DNA of 64,000 nucleotides, taken from the NCBI GenBank assembly GCA_963799085.1, contig CAWCWA010000002.1, positions 186,001 through 250,000 of the forward strand. The letters are read 5' to 3'. Made by a program: the position numbers and the translations under genes. The first letter of the stretch is position 1. The number at the start of each line of letters is the position of its first letter. Origin of the DNA: AP-15 sp963799085. Its GTDB lineage: Bacteria; Pseudomonadota; Alphaproteobacteria; ATCC43930; CGMCC-115725. Of the stretch, positions 16,565-25,812 are shown piece by piece. Under the pieces are notes generated by a model that searched no databases, had not been told where the DNA came from, and worked only from the letters and a program-made list of their open reading frames with translations.

Positions 16565-19500
16565 ATGCCGCCCGTGCCGGATATCGCCGACTGGCTGCGC
16601 GGGCTCGGACTGTCCCAGTACGAAGCGGCGTTCCGCGACAATGCCGTCGATTACGACACGTTGGCGGATCTTAGCGAGGCCGATCTCGAAAAGCTCGGCG
16701 TGCTGCTCGGACATCGCAAGAAGATGCTCCGCTCGATCGCCGCACTCGCGGTTGCGGCTACTCCATCGCCCCGGCCGGCCGCAACCCTGCGCGCCGAAGG
16801 CGGCGAGCGCCGGCAGATCACCGTCATGTTCTGCGACCTCGTCGCCTCGACTCCTCTTGCCGCACGGCTCGATCCCGAGGATTTGCGCGAGGTCCTGGGC
16901 GCCTACCAAAACCTGGTGAGCAGCGTCGTCGACCGCTTCGGCGGCTTCATCGCCCGCTACATGGGCGACGGCATGCTGATCTATTTCGGCTATCCGCAGG
17001 CCCACGAGGACGATGCGGAGCGCGCGGTCCGGGCGGGGTTGGCGCTGGTCGAGGAAATTGGCGGGCTCGACCTGCCGTCGGGCGATCTGCAGAGCCGGGT
17101 CGGGATCGCTACCGGACTTGTCGTCGTCGGCGATCTGCTCGGCAGCGGCGACACCAAGGAACGCGACGTCGTCGGCGAAACCCCGAACCTCGCCGCCCGC
17201 CTGCAATCTCTGGCCGGACCCAATGCGGTGCTGATCTGCGACGCGACGCGCCGGCTGGTCGGCGACCTGTTCGAGCTCCGCGATCTGGGCGCAACCCGAA
17301 TCAGAGGGTTCGACGGGGCGCTCTCGGTGTGGCAGCCGATCAGGGCAAGCCTTCACGACAGCCGGTTCGAAGCCCTGCGCGCCTCCTCGCTAACTCCGCT
17401 GGTCGGCCGCGAAGAGGAAATCGACCTCTTGCTGCAACGCTGGGCGGCGGCCAAAAGCGGCAAGGGCCAGATCGTGTTGATCGGCGGCGAGGCCGGGATC
17501 GGCAAGTCCCGACTGGTCGCCGCGTTTCAGGACCGGCTGCGTGGCGAAGCCTTTCTGCGGCTGCGGCTATCCTGTTCGCCGCATCATCGCGACAGCGCGC
17601 TGCATCCGGTGATCGCACATCTCGAACGCGCCGCCGGCTTCAGCCGCGACGACGCGCCCGCGGCGAAGATGGCCAAGCTGGCGCAGCTTGCCGCCCTTTC
17701 AGAAGACGACCCGGCGGAAGCTACCGCACTGTTTGCCGATCTCCTTTCAGTGCCGGTCGAGGGCGACGCCCCCAGGCTCGCCCTCGATCCGCAGCGCAAG
17801 CGCGAATTGCTGTTCGCGGCCTCTCTAAGGCAGTTCGAGGGTCTCGCGCGGCAACAGCCGCTGCTGGAAATCATCGAAGACGCGCACTGGATGGATTCGA
17901 CCTCGCTAGAATTACTCGATCTTTTACTCGAACGCGCGCCGCGCTTGCCGGTCCTGCTGCTGGTGACCTTTCGCTCCGAGTTTCATCCGCCGTGGGAAGG
18001 CCGAGCGCATGTCACGACCCTGTCCCTAAACCGGCTGGGCCGGGGCGCCTCGACACAACTGATCGAAAAAGTGGCGGCCGGCAAAGCGCTGCCGGACGAA
18101 ATCGTCGAGCGCATCGTCGAGCGGACCGACGGCATTCCGCTGTTTGTCGAGGAGCTGACCAAATCCCTGCTCGAAGGAGGCTCTCTGCGCGAAGAGAACG
18201 GCCGCTACATCCTCGACCACACGGCGCCGCATTTGGCGATCCCGTCGAGTCTGCACGCCTCGCTGTTGGCGCGCCTCGACCGGCTCGCCCCGGTCAAGGA
18301 GGTGGCGCAGATCGGCGCCGCGATCGGCCGCGAATTTTCCTACGAAGTCTTGGCGGCGGTGGCGCGCCGGCCTGATTCCCAGCTCGAAGACGCGCTCGAG
18401 CAGCTGATCGGCGCCGGCCTTCTCTTTAGCCGCGGCGCCAGTCCGGGGACCTCTTTCATCTTCAAGCATGCGCTTGTCCAGGACGCGGCCTACAGCACGC
18501 TCTTGCGCAGCCAGCGCCAGTATCTGCATGCCCGGATCGGCGCCGTGCTCGAAGAGCGGTTTCCGGAGATGGCGGCGACCGAGCCCGAAATTCTGGCGCA
18601 TCATTACACCAGGGCCGGTCTCACCGATCTCGCGATCGACTATTGGCGAAAGGCCGGCGAGCGGGCGTTGCGCGCCTCGGCCAATGTCGAGGGCGTCACC
18701 CATCTGACGCATGCGCTCGATCTTGTCCGCTCCCTGCCGCCGACACCGGAGCGCAACCGCCGCGAGTTGGACGTGCACCTGGCGCTCGGGCGGATGATGC
18801 GCGCGACCAAGGGTTATGCCGCGTCGGAAACGTTGCGCGTCTTCTCCCGCGCCCGCGCGCTCCTCGACGACGGCGCCACGGTGAACGAGCACATGACCGT
18901 TCTCTACGGGCTGTGGAGCGTCCACTATGTGCGCGCCGAACATGCCGCCGCGCATGAGGTGGCGCAGCAATGCCTCGCCCTTGGCGAGCGCCAGCCGCAA
19001 AGCGAAGCGCCGGCCTTCGCCCATATGTTGACGGGCCATTCGTTCTGGGCAGAGGGCGGGTTCGCCGCGGCCCGCATGCACCTGGAGCGCACGCTGGCGC
19101 TCTGCGGTGTAGGCGCCGCCGACGGCGGCGGCGAGCGTTTGCCGCACAACAACGCCGTCGCCTCCCTTGCCTACCTCGCCTGTACGTTATGGCCGCTCGG
19201 CTATCCGGAGCAGGCCGCCGCCGCCGCCAGGCAAGCCGTGTCGCTCGCCCGCCGCATCGGCCATGTCCCGCTAACCGCCTACGCCATGTATATCGAGGTT
19301 TTTCTCGGCGTGGCGTTGGGCGGCGGCAAGGCTGACGCCGATAGCGCGGTCGATTTTTGCGTCGAGCACGGTGTCACCGCCTACGAGCACTGGGCGCGCT
19401 TCTGTCAAGGCTTGGCGCTGGCGCGGAACGGCGACCCGCGGGCGGGGATCGCACACATGCGCGGGGCCATGGAGGCGGCTGAAAAGATCGACGCCACGAT

Positions 19501-19903
19501 GTTTCGGCCGCTGCATCAGGGGCATCTCGGCGCGGTCCTCGGCGAGCGGGGCGAAATTGACGTCGGCCTAGCCTTGCTCGATGACGCGCTGGCGACGAGC
19601 CAGGAGACGGGCGAGCGCTTCTTCGACGCCGAACTGCATCGCCTGCGCGGCAATCTGCTGTGGCAAATGGGCCGTAGGGAAGAAGGCGAGGGGGCGCTCG
19701 CCGAGGCTCTCGCCGTGAGCCGCGATCAGGAGGCGCGGCTTTGGGAATTGCGCGCCGCCGCGAACCTCGCCCGGCTGCGGATCGAGGACGGCAGGCGAGC
19801 CGAGGCGCGCGACCTGCTGCGGCCGGTTTACGGCTGGTTCGAGGAAGGCTTCGACACCGAGGATTTGCGTCAGGCGCGGGCCATTCTCGACCGGCTGCGG
19901 TGA
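16565..19903 (+). CDS. SAM domain-class III cyclase-AAA ATPase-TPR signalling protein
   Basis: The 1112-residue protein begins with a SAM-type helical domain (MPPVPDIADWLRGLGLSQYE, residues 1-65). A class III nucleotidyl cyclase domain follows (RRQITVMFCDLVASTPLAAR near 80-100, RYMGDGMLIYFGYPQAHED near 135), then an AAA ATPase starting LVGREEEIDLLLQRW with Walker A in IGGEAGIGKSRLV near 310 and Walker B-like LLEIIEDAHWMDS near 435, and finally TPR repeats to the end. It probably makes a cyclic nucleotide in response to a partner bound by the TPRs. It is the intact relative of the broken gene at 2199-5764. Starting 8 bp after cfa suggests co-transcription. Confidence 0.92.
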   Translation: MPPVPDIADWLRGLGLSQYEAAFRDNAVDYDTLADLSEADLEKLGVLLGHRKKMLRSIAALAVAATPSPRPAATLRAEGGERRQITVMFCDLVASTPLAARLDPEDLREVLGAYQNLVSSVVDRFGGFIARYMGDGMLIYFGYPQAHEDDAERAVRAGLALVEEIGGLDLPSGDLQSRVGIATGLVVVGDLLGSGDTKERDVVGETPNLAARLQSLAGPNAVLICDATRRLVGDLFELRDLGATRIRGFDGALSVWQPIRASLHDSRFEALRASSLTPLVGREEEIDLLLQRWAAAKSGKGQIVLIGGEAGIGKSRLVAAFQDRLRGEAFLRLRLSCSPHHRDSALHPVIAHLERAAGFSRDDAPAAKMAKLAQLAALSEDDPAEATALFADLLSVPVEGDAPRLALDPQRKRELLFAASLRQFEGLARQQPLLEIIEDAHWMDSTSLELLDLLLERAPRLPVLLLVTFRSEFHPPWEGRAHVTTLSLNRLGRGASTQLIEKVAAGKALPDEIVERIVERTDGIPLFVEELTKSLLEGGSLREENGRYILDHTAPHLAIPSSLHASLLARLDRLAPVKEVAQIGAAIGREFSYEVLAAVARRPDSQLEDALEQLIGAGLLFSRGASPGTSFIFKHALVQDAAYSTLLRSQRQYLHARIGAVLEERFPEMAATEPEILAHHYTRAGLTDLAIDYWRKAGERALRASANVEGVTHLTHALDLVRSLPPTPERNRRELDVHLALGRMMRATKGYAASETLRVFSRARALLDDGATVNEHMTVLYGLWSVHYVRAEHAAAHEVAQQCLALGERQPQSEAPAFAHMLTGHSFWAEGGFAAARMHLERTLALCGVGAADGGGERLPHNNAVASLAYLACTLWPLGYPEQAAAAARQAVSLARRIGHVPLTAYAMYIEVFLGVALGGGKADADSAVDFCVEHGVTAYEHWARFCQGLALARNGDPRAGIAHMRGAMEAAEKIDATMFRPLHQGHLGAVLGERGEIDVGLALLDDALATSQETGERFFDAELHRLRGNLLWQMGRREEGEGALAEALAVSRDQEARLWELRAAANLARLRIEDGRRAEARDLLRPVYGWFEEGFDTEDLRQARAILDRLR

Positions 19904-19915
19904 AGCGCCACGGGA

Positions 19916-20569
19916 TCAGTCGCGGCGGGCCCCGACCACCACAAAGCCGCCCTCGCCGTACCCCGGCCGCGGGGGCTCGGCCTCGTGCTCCGCTCCTGGA
20001 GGTGCGGACAAAGTCTGCAGCCACTCAAGCGCCCCGAACCCCGCGCGGCCGAGCAGAATTTCTATCTCGCCTGCCGAGCGGAACACGGCGTCGCGGTAGA
20101 AGATGTCGTCATTTTTGCGGGCTTCGTAGCTGTGGCCGAGGGGGCTCGCCCGATCGATGAACCCGATGACGGCCGCACCTTGCGGCTTCAGGACCCGGTG
20201 CGTCTCGAACAGCATCCGCCGCGGATCGCCAACAAAGCAGATCACCGTCACGCTCAGCACATAGTCGAAGGTTGCATCAGCAAAGGGCAATGCCTCAGCG
20301 ACGCCGCAAACCGGCGCCACGCCGCGGCGACGCGCGTAATGCAGCATCGCCAGCGATGGGTCGAGGCCGACTCCGACGCCGAGCGGCGCGGCAAAGCGTC
20401 CGGTCCCGACCCCGATCTCCAGACCGGAGCCGGCGGCCGGCAGCAGCCTTCGCACCGCATCCAACTCGGCGCGGTAGGCCGGCTGATGCTCTTCATACCA
20501 CCGGTCGTAGCGCTCGATGTTGGCCTCGAAGGCCGCGGTACGGGGATGGGTGCCCTCGGCCATGATCAC
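19916..20569 (-). CDS. Class I SAM-dependent methyltransferase
   Basis: The 217-residue product has SAM-binding motif I (GSGLEIGVGTGRFAAPLG near residue 50), the acidic loop in VGVGLDPSLAML, and motif post-I/IV in LPFADATFDYVLSVTVICFV, all typical of the UbiE/Methyltransf_11 family. The GTG at 20569 overlaps the TGA of the upstream gene (GTGA), while ATG 20563 is the alternative start. The methyl acceptor is unknown. It ends convergently 13 bp from the cyclase gene. Confidence 0.85.
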   Translation of the reverse strand: MIMAEGTHPRTAAFEANIERYDRWYEEHQPAYRAELDAVRRLLPAAGSGLEIGVGTGRFAAPLGVGVGLDPSLAMLHYARRRGVAPVCGVAEALPFADATFDYVLSVTVICFVGDPRRMLFETHRVLKPQGAAVIGFIDRASPLGHSYEARKNDDIFYRDAVFRSAGEIEILLGRAGFGALEWLQTLSAPPGAEHEAEPPRPGYGEGGFVVVGARRD

Positions 20570-20820
20570 GGTGGGCCGGCGACGGGACAGGCGTTGGAGA
20601 CGGTCACTGTCATCACGACATCGCCCTCGTGAGCAACGGCGGCAAAGGCCTCGCCAAGCGCGGCAAATAGCATTTGATATTCACCCGTGACGATCGTGCT
20701 CATCGGCCCGACCTGCGGTTCGAGGCCGCAGCCTTCCAGTACGCGGCGCACGGTCTCGATCGCCGGGCCGAGACGCTCCTGACGCAGCGGGTAGACGCTC
20801 AGTTGGGCGCTGGCGATCAT
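20566..20820 (-). CDS. MTH1187/YkoF-like thiamine-binding family protein
   Basis: This small 84-residue protein has the ferredoxin-like alpha/beta fold pattern of the YkoF/MTH1187 family: ASAQLSVYPLRQERLGPAIE, then GLEPQVGPMSTIVTGEYQML and VVMTVTVSNAC. Family members bind hydroxymethylpyrimidine or thiamine-like ligands. ATG 20820 is preferred over ATG 20826 because AAGGAG abuts the latter. Translation is coupled to the methyltransferase downstream, and a threonine synthase-like gene lies 69 bp upstream. Role in this cluster unknown. Confidence 0.75.
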   Translation of the reverse strand: MIASAQLSVYPLRQERLGPAIETVRRVLEGCGLEPQVGPMSTIVTGEYQMLFAALGEAFAAVAHEGDVVMTVTVSNACPVAGPP

Positions 20821-20888
20821 GATCATCTCCTTCCCGCTCTCGTGGCCCGATTTGATCCAGTCGGCGCGCCACTCGCGCTGATCTGAAA

Positions 20889-22032
20889 TCAATCGCCGCC
20901 GATGCCGAGGAGCTGGCCGGTGCAGTCGGCGGCCTTGAGCCCGGAGCCGGTCAGCACCGCGACCGTCGTCTGTTGCGGCGTAATGGCGCCGTCGCGGAGC
21001 AGCCTGGTCAGCGCCGCAGCCGCCGTCGCGGCGGTCGGTTCGACAAAAAGCCCAAGCCGGCCGAGGGCGCTCAGGGCCGGCAGGATCTCGTCCTCGCCGA
21101 CCGCGCATACGCCGCCCCGCGAGCGGCGCAGCGCGCGCAATACGGCGCCCGGCCGCACCGGCCTCGGCGTCGCGATCCCATCGGCGATCGTCGGCCCCGC
21201 CGCGAAGCGCACAAATCCGTCGGCGCCGGCCGCCCAGGCCGCGGCGAAACTCGCGCAGTTCGCCGCCTGCACGGCGAAAAGCCGCGGGCGATGGTCGACC
21301 TCGCCCGCGCGTTCGAGTTCATCGAAACCGCGGTCGAGGCCGAGAATGTTGCTGCCGTAGCCGGTCGGCGCCAGGATGTTGTCCGGCAGGCGAAAACCGA
21401 GCTGTTCCCATAATTCGAAGGCCAGCGTCTTGGTGCCTTCGATAAAAGAACGGGTGCCAGTTGTGGCTCGCATAGAAGCTTTCGCCGGTATCAGCGGCGG
21501 CGAGTGCCGCGTCGGTCACGTCCTGCCGCGTGCCGGCGACAGCGCGGACATCCGCACCCGCCACCGCGATCTGCACCAGCTTGCCGCGGGGTGCTGCCGC
21601 CGGGACATAGATGCGGCAGGGCAGACCACTGGCCGCTGCGTAAGTCGCGAGCGAGGCGCCGGCGTTCCCCGAGGAGTCTTCGTGGATCGGGCCGACGCCG
21701 ATTTCGAGCAGGTGATTGATCATCACCGCCACGCCACGGTCCTTGAACGAACCCGTCGGCATCTGCAATTCGAGCTTGAAATGGATGTCGGTCCCTTGCC
21801 AGGGGCGGCGCACGAGCGGGGTCCAGCCCTCGCCGAGCGAGACGCGCGGCGGGCCGTCTAGCGCCAATGCCGCGCCATAGCGCCATAGCGAAGCCTCGCC
21901 CGCGGCAATCTCGGCGCGGCGCAAACCCCGGCCCGGCGTCAGATCGAGCGGGCCGCCGCACTCGCACCGCCAACGCGGCCGGTCGGCGGCGTACTGCCTG
22001 TCGCAACCGGGGCAAACGTAGTCGGCAGTCAT
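20889..22032 (-). CDS. Threonine synthase-like PLP enzyme (one frameshift)
   Basis: The product of about 380 residues starts with a zinc-ribbon-like segment (YVCPGCDRQYAADRPRWRCE) as in class II threonine synthases and relatives. The PLP lysine is in MPTGSFKDRGVAVMINHLL near residue 80, and the phosphate-binding glycine segments are SSGNAGASLATYAA and LAPTGYGSNILGLDRGF. It should convert O-phosphohomoserine to threonine or act on a similar substrate. The frame changes near 21445 (SHNWHPFF to IEGTKTLAFELWEQL), a single indel between two well-conserved halves. Start ATG 22032 lies 6 codons before the first ribbon cysteine. Confidence 0.85.
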
Positions 22033-22079
22033 CGCATCGTCCCTCGCTCGACGCCGCACGTGGTAGCATGCCGCTCGCG

Positions 22080-22446
22080 ATGACGACACGCCTTATCCCG
22101 CTCGTCGCTGCTGGTCGCGGCCGGGCACGCGCAGGCAGCCGATCTTGCCGCCGGCGAGAAGCTCTTCGCCCGCTGCAAGATCTGCCACACGATCGAGGCC
22201 GGCGGCCGCAACACGGTCGGCCCCAACCTGCACGGGCTCTTCGGCCGCAAGGCGGGCTCATTGCCGAATTACGAATATTCGCCGGCGATGAAGGCTTCCG
22301 GCATCACCTGGGACGACGACACGCTCGCCAAATATCTCGCCAATCCGAGGGGCTTCATTCCGGGCGACAAGATGGCCTTTCCCGGCGTCAAGAACCCCGA
22401 GGAACTCGCCAATCTGCTCGCCTATCTGAAGGAGGCGACGAAGTAG
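22080..22446 (+). CDS. Periplasmic class I cytochrome c (frameshift in signal peptide)
   Basis: The mature protein of about 100 residues has one haem-binding CxxCH motif (KLFARCKICHTIEAGGRNTV), the NLHGLFGRKAGSLPNYEYS segment and the distal Met loop (PGDKMAFPGVKNPEELANLL) of cytochrome c2/c550. A signal peptide would end in VAAGHAQA before ADLAAGEK, but the frame shifts between ATG 22080 (MTTRLIPLV) and that segment, near 22105. This probably reflects a one-base error. It is an electron carrier in the periplasm. Divergent from the threonine synthase-like gene. Confidence 0.85.
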
Positions 22447-22532
22447 CGCCACCCCCTCTCATTTCGGCGCCGCCGCTCGCCCGGTGGGCAATGCCCGTGG
22501 TAGCGTGGAAGAAACTGCGGAGAGATCGAGAG

Positions 22533-23557
22533 ATGAGCATCGAAACGGCTGAGCCCAAACCGTTTGCCGCCCCCGTCGTCGACAGCCTCGCGGTGCGGGT
22601 CGTCGTCGACTCGGCCTATGACCGCTTTGTCGCCGACGCGACGCATCCGATGGTCAGGATCGAGCACACGAGACACATCCCCGGCCATGAGCGCTCGACT
22701 TTGGCCGGCGAATGGGGGCTGTCGCTGCATCTCGAATTCGACGCGGGCCGGCGGCCATTCGCGCCACCTGCTCGATTTCGGCTTCACCCCGGAGGTGCTG
22801 CTGCGCAATTTCGCGCTGCTCGACCTCGACCCCGCGCGGCTTGACGGGCTGATCCTGAGCCATGGCCATCGCGACCATTACGGCGGGCTCGAAGGCTTTG
22901 TCGCACAGCATCGCGCGGCGATGCCGTCGGACATCAAGCTCGTCACCGGCGGCGAGAGCGCTTTCCGCGAAAAATGGATCAAGCGGCGTGGCGCCGATCC
23001 GGTCAGCTGGGGGATCCTCGACCGCGGCGCGATCGAGGCGGCGCATGTCGCAACACTGTGCTGCGATATGCCAGAGGCATTGGCCGGCCCGTTCACGACC
23101 GGCCATATCCCGCGGCAATCCTTCGAACGCATTCTCGGCAGCACGCTCGTCGAGCCGGCGGCTGCACCCGCCCACGACCATTTCACCGAGGCCGAACGGC
23201 TCGGCCGGCTGGTGCCGGACCAGCATCCGGACGAGCACGCCACCTGCTATATCCTGCAGGGACGCGGCCTCGTCGTGATTTCCTCATGCGGGCATGTCGG
23301 CCTGATCAACTCGATCAAGGCGGCGATGGCGGTCTCGGGTGTGGGCAAACTGCACGCTGTCATCGGCGGCTTTCACCTCGGCCCGGCGCCGATGGACTAT
23401 GTCGAGCACACGGTCGGCGAACTGAAGGGCCTTAACCCCGATGTCGTGATCCCGATGCATTGCAGCGGCGCCAAGTTCATCCAGACGATGCAGCGCGAGA
23501 TGCCCGACCGGCTCGTCGCCACCAATATCGGCAGCCCGCTTCACCTTCGGGGTCTAG
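22533..23557 (+). CDS. MBL-fold metallo-hydrolase (two frameshifts)
   Basis: Across frames the protein has about 340 residues and the metallo-beta-lactamase fold. The zinc motif is LILSHGHRDHYGGLEGF, with later ligands in VVISSCGHVGLINSI and VVIPMHCSGAKFIQ. It resembles MBL proteins annotated as dihydropteroate-like or RNase Z-like hydrolases; the substrate is unknown. The frame shifts near 22757 (LEFDAGR into HLLDFGFTPEVLL) and near 23533, after which RFTFGV and a TAG at 23555 give the natural end. It is related to the MBL gene at 57007-58023. Confidence 0.8.
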
Positions 23558-23569
23558 CGGGGTTGTGGA

Positions 23570-24128
23570 TCAAACCCGGCGGCGGTTGCGGAAGAGCGCG
23601 TCGGTCTCGGACTGCAATACGCCGCCCAGGATCTGGCCGCGGTAGAAGGTGCGGCGTCGCGCACCGCGCTCGCGCCGATCATGATCTGTGCGATGCCGGC
23701 CTCAGCCAGCGCCGCGATCGAGGTGCCGTAAGCGACCCCGCCGATGCCGGCCCAGACGATCGCGGCCATGCACATCGGGCAGGGCTCGCCGGTGCTGTAG
23801 AGAATGCCGTCCGCCCAGCCGCGGTTGCCGTGACGGGCGACATAGTCGTTGATCGCCGCGATCTCGCCATGGAGGATCGGGTTGATAGCGCCATTGTTGA
23901 CGCCTTGGGCCAGAACCGCGCGGTCGGCGGCGCCGATGATGACGGCGCCGAACGGATAAGCCGGGTTGGCCTTCGCCTCGGCGATCGCGAGCCGCATCGC
24001 CGCCTCGTGCGCCTCCGCGGGATGGCGCCGAGATCGAGCGGCGGCGACGCCGATGCCGGGGTTCCGGACAAGGGCGCCGCGCATGCGGCAGCGCCTGCCA
24101 ACGCCCCGAACACCCGTCTCGACAGCAT
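23570..24128 (-). CDS. Exported cytidine/guanine deaminase-family protein (frameshifts)
   Basis: The gene starts MLSRRVFGALAGAAACAAPL, a twin-arginine-like signal peptide ending near TPASASPP. The deaminase domain follows in another frame: AKANPAYPFGAVIIGAADRA, then the zinc motifs PILHGEIAAINDY (HGE, where HAE is usual) and YSTGEPCPMCMAAIVWAG. A second shift near 23660 gives the natural tail FYRGQILGGVLQ and a TGA at 23570. Members deaminate nucleobases or nucleosides such as guanine or cytosine. Export would be unusual, since most deaminases are cytosolic. The gene is followed convergently by the MBL gene. Confidence 0.78.
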
Positions 24129-24130
24129 CG

Positions 24131-24619
24131 CTATTCGTCCTTCTGCATGACAAAGATCAGCACCGCGAGAATCGTCATATAAAAGCGGAAGGCCGCCTGC
24201 TGGCCGTTCCATTGCGGCGATTGCCACATCTGGAACCACTCGCCGCCGACCACCATGAAGCCGAAAAACCATACCAGAAAGCCGAGGCCAGCGGCGATCG
24301 CCGTCAATCCCTTGGCGCGGTTGAACAGGAAGGCCTCGGCGCGCAGACGGCGCAGCAGCACTGCCGCGGCGCTGGCAAAAGCCAGAGCGGTCACGCCCTC
24401 GCCGGCGATGATCAACGCATAGCCCGCCTGCCACAGGGAGGGTGAGGTCACGCTTCGATACATCAGCGCATTTCCGGGCGTTGTCGTATCCATGCTCAAC
24501 ACATGACGGACAAAGGCGTAGTTCGTCTCGTAATCGGTCAGGTTGTCGAAGGTGACCAGTGCCGCGAACAGCGCCAGACACCCGACCATGACGATCTTGA
24601 CGATGCGGGTGGCGATCAT
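24131..24619 (-). CDS. DUF2165 family small integral membrane protein
   Basis: The 162-residue product has about four membrane spans: IVKIVMVGCLALFAALVTF, LWQAGYALIIAGEGVTALAF, GLTAIAAGLGFLVWFFGFMV and RFYMTILAVLIFVMQKDE. FDNLTDYETNYAFVRHVLSM and WFQMWQSPQWNGQQAAF are typical of the DUF2165 family. Function unknown. ATG 24619 is chosen because it begins the first hydrophobic segment. It stops 3 bp before the deaminase start and is likely in one transcript with it. Confidence 0.85.
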   Translation of the reverse strand: MIATRIVKIVMVGCLALFAALVTFDNLTDYETNYAFVRHVLSMDTTTPGNALMYRSVTSPSLWQAGYALIIAGEGVTALAFASAAAVLLRRLRAEAFLFNRAKGLTAIAAGLGFLVWFFGFMVVGGEWFQMWQSPQWNGQQAAFRFYMTILAVLIFVMQKDE

Positions 24620-24720
24620 CGCTCGGTTATCGCACCCGTCCAGCTGCAAGAAAAATCGTTTGACAGAGCGTTGCCGCAAGCCCATCGCAAAAGCAGCGAC
24701 GATCATGCGGGAGAACGGTC

Positions 24721-25812
24721 ATGGCTGCTGATCTTCTGGTCAAAAACGCCTGGTATGTCGCGGGACTTTCTCGCGAATTCGCGCCCGGGACATTGCATGG
24801 CCAAGTCGTCGCCGAGCGGCCGATGGTGTTTTGGTGCACGGCCGACGGCGCCGTCGTCGCCTTCGACGATCGCTGCTGCCACAAGCGGATGCCGTTGTCG
24901 GCCGGCCGCTTCATCGAGGGCGACCTTGTCGAATGCGCCTATCACGGCCTCTGCTATGACGCGAGCGGCCGCTGCGTGCGGATCCCCTCGCACCCGGACG
25001 GTCGCATCCCGCCGCAGGCGCGGCTACGCCCGTTCCCGGTCATCGAGCAGGATGGGCTTGTCTGGGTCTGGCCCGGCGATCCGGACAAAGCCGGCAGCGC
25101 TTCGCCGCCGCGCCTGCCCGAACTCGCCGACCCCAACCGGGAGACCGCCGACACCGGGCCGATGCCGGTGCCCGCCAACTCGATGCTGCTGATCGAGAAC
25201 CTGCTCGACATCACGCATTTCTATCCGCTGCACGACGGCAACATCGGCGACGTGGAGAACAGCCGGATCCCGGTCCGGCTCGAAGAAGGGACGCGCGACG
25301 GCAACGCTTATGTCGGCACCGTCCGCGAGGCCCGCGGCTACCGGCAGCCGCCCTTTCTCGAGGACTATCTCGAATACGATCTGGTCGACCGCGACCACAC
25401 CCATTTCCTGATGAGCCCGGCGGTCACCAGGGTCGAGATGCGGGTCTGGCCCGCCGGCCGGCATGGCGAGCCCGCCGTCGAGCGCGGCTATGTCATCGTT
25501 CACACCCACACGCCGGTGGATCGCTCGAACCATGTCTGGCGGCTGATCATCAACATGCCCGCCGGGCAGAAATGCAAATCCGATCCGGTGAAATCGGCGG
25601 TGGCGCGGTTCATGGAGACCTTCCCCAAGGTCATCGCCGAGGACCGTTGGGCGCTCGAAAAGCAGCAGCAGATGTTCCGCTATCCCGACGACGGCTATGT
25701 CGAGGTGTTCCTGCGCCCCGACCGCGCTCTGCGCCGGGCCCGCGAGATCCTGACCGGTCTGGAACGCGCCGAAAGCATCGCCGAGCCCCAGCAGCGGGCC
25801 GCCGCGGAGTGA
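24721..25812 (+). CDS. Rieske non-haem iron oxygenase, alpha subunit type
   Basis: The 363-residue protein has the Rieske [2Fe-2S] ligands in DRCCHKRMPLSAGR (Cys-x-His) and VECAYHGLCYD (Cys-x-x-His) near residues 45-75, and the mononuclear iron site ENLLDITHFYPLHDGNIG near 165 (Asp/His/His). It resembles the vanillate O-demethylase/phenylpropionate dioxygenase group and should use electrons from a reductase not encoded nearby. The aromatic substrate is unknown. The start MAADLLVKNAWYVAG is typical of the family. Its TGA overlaps the GTG start of a beta-lactamase gene. Confidence 0.92.
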   Translation: MAADLLVKNAWYVAGLSREFAPGTLHGQVVAERPMVFWCTADGAVVAFDDRCCHKRMPLSAGRFIEGDLVECAYHGLCYDASGRCVRIPSHPDGRIPPQARLRPFPVIEQDGLVWVWPGDPDKAGSASPPRLPELADPNRETADTGPMPVPANSMLLIENLLDITHFYPLHDGNIGDVENSRIPVRLEEGTRDGNAYVGTVREARGYRQPPFLEDYLEYDLVDRDHTHFLMSPAVTRVEMRVWPAGRHGEPAVERGYVIVHTHTPVDRSNHVWRLIINMPAGQKCKSDPVKSAVARFMETFPKVIAEDRWALEKQQQMFRYPDDGYVEVFLRPDRALRRAREILTGLERAESIAEPQQRAAAE

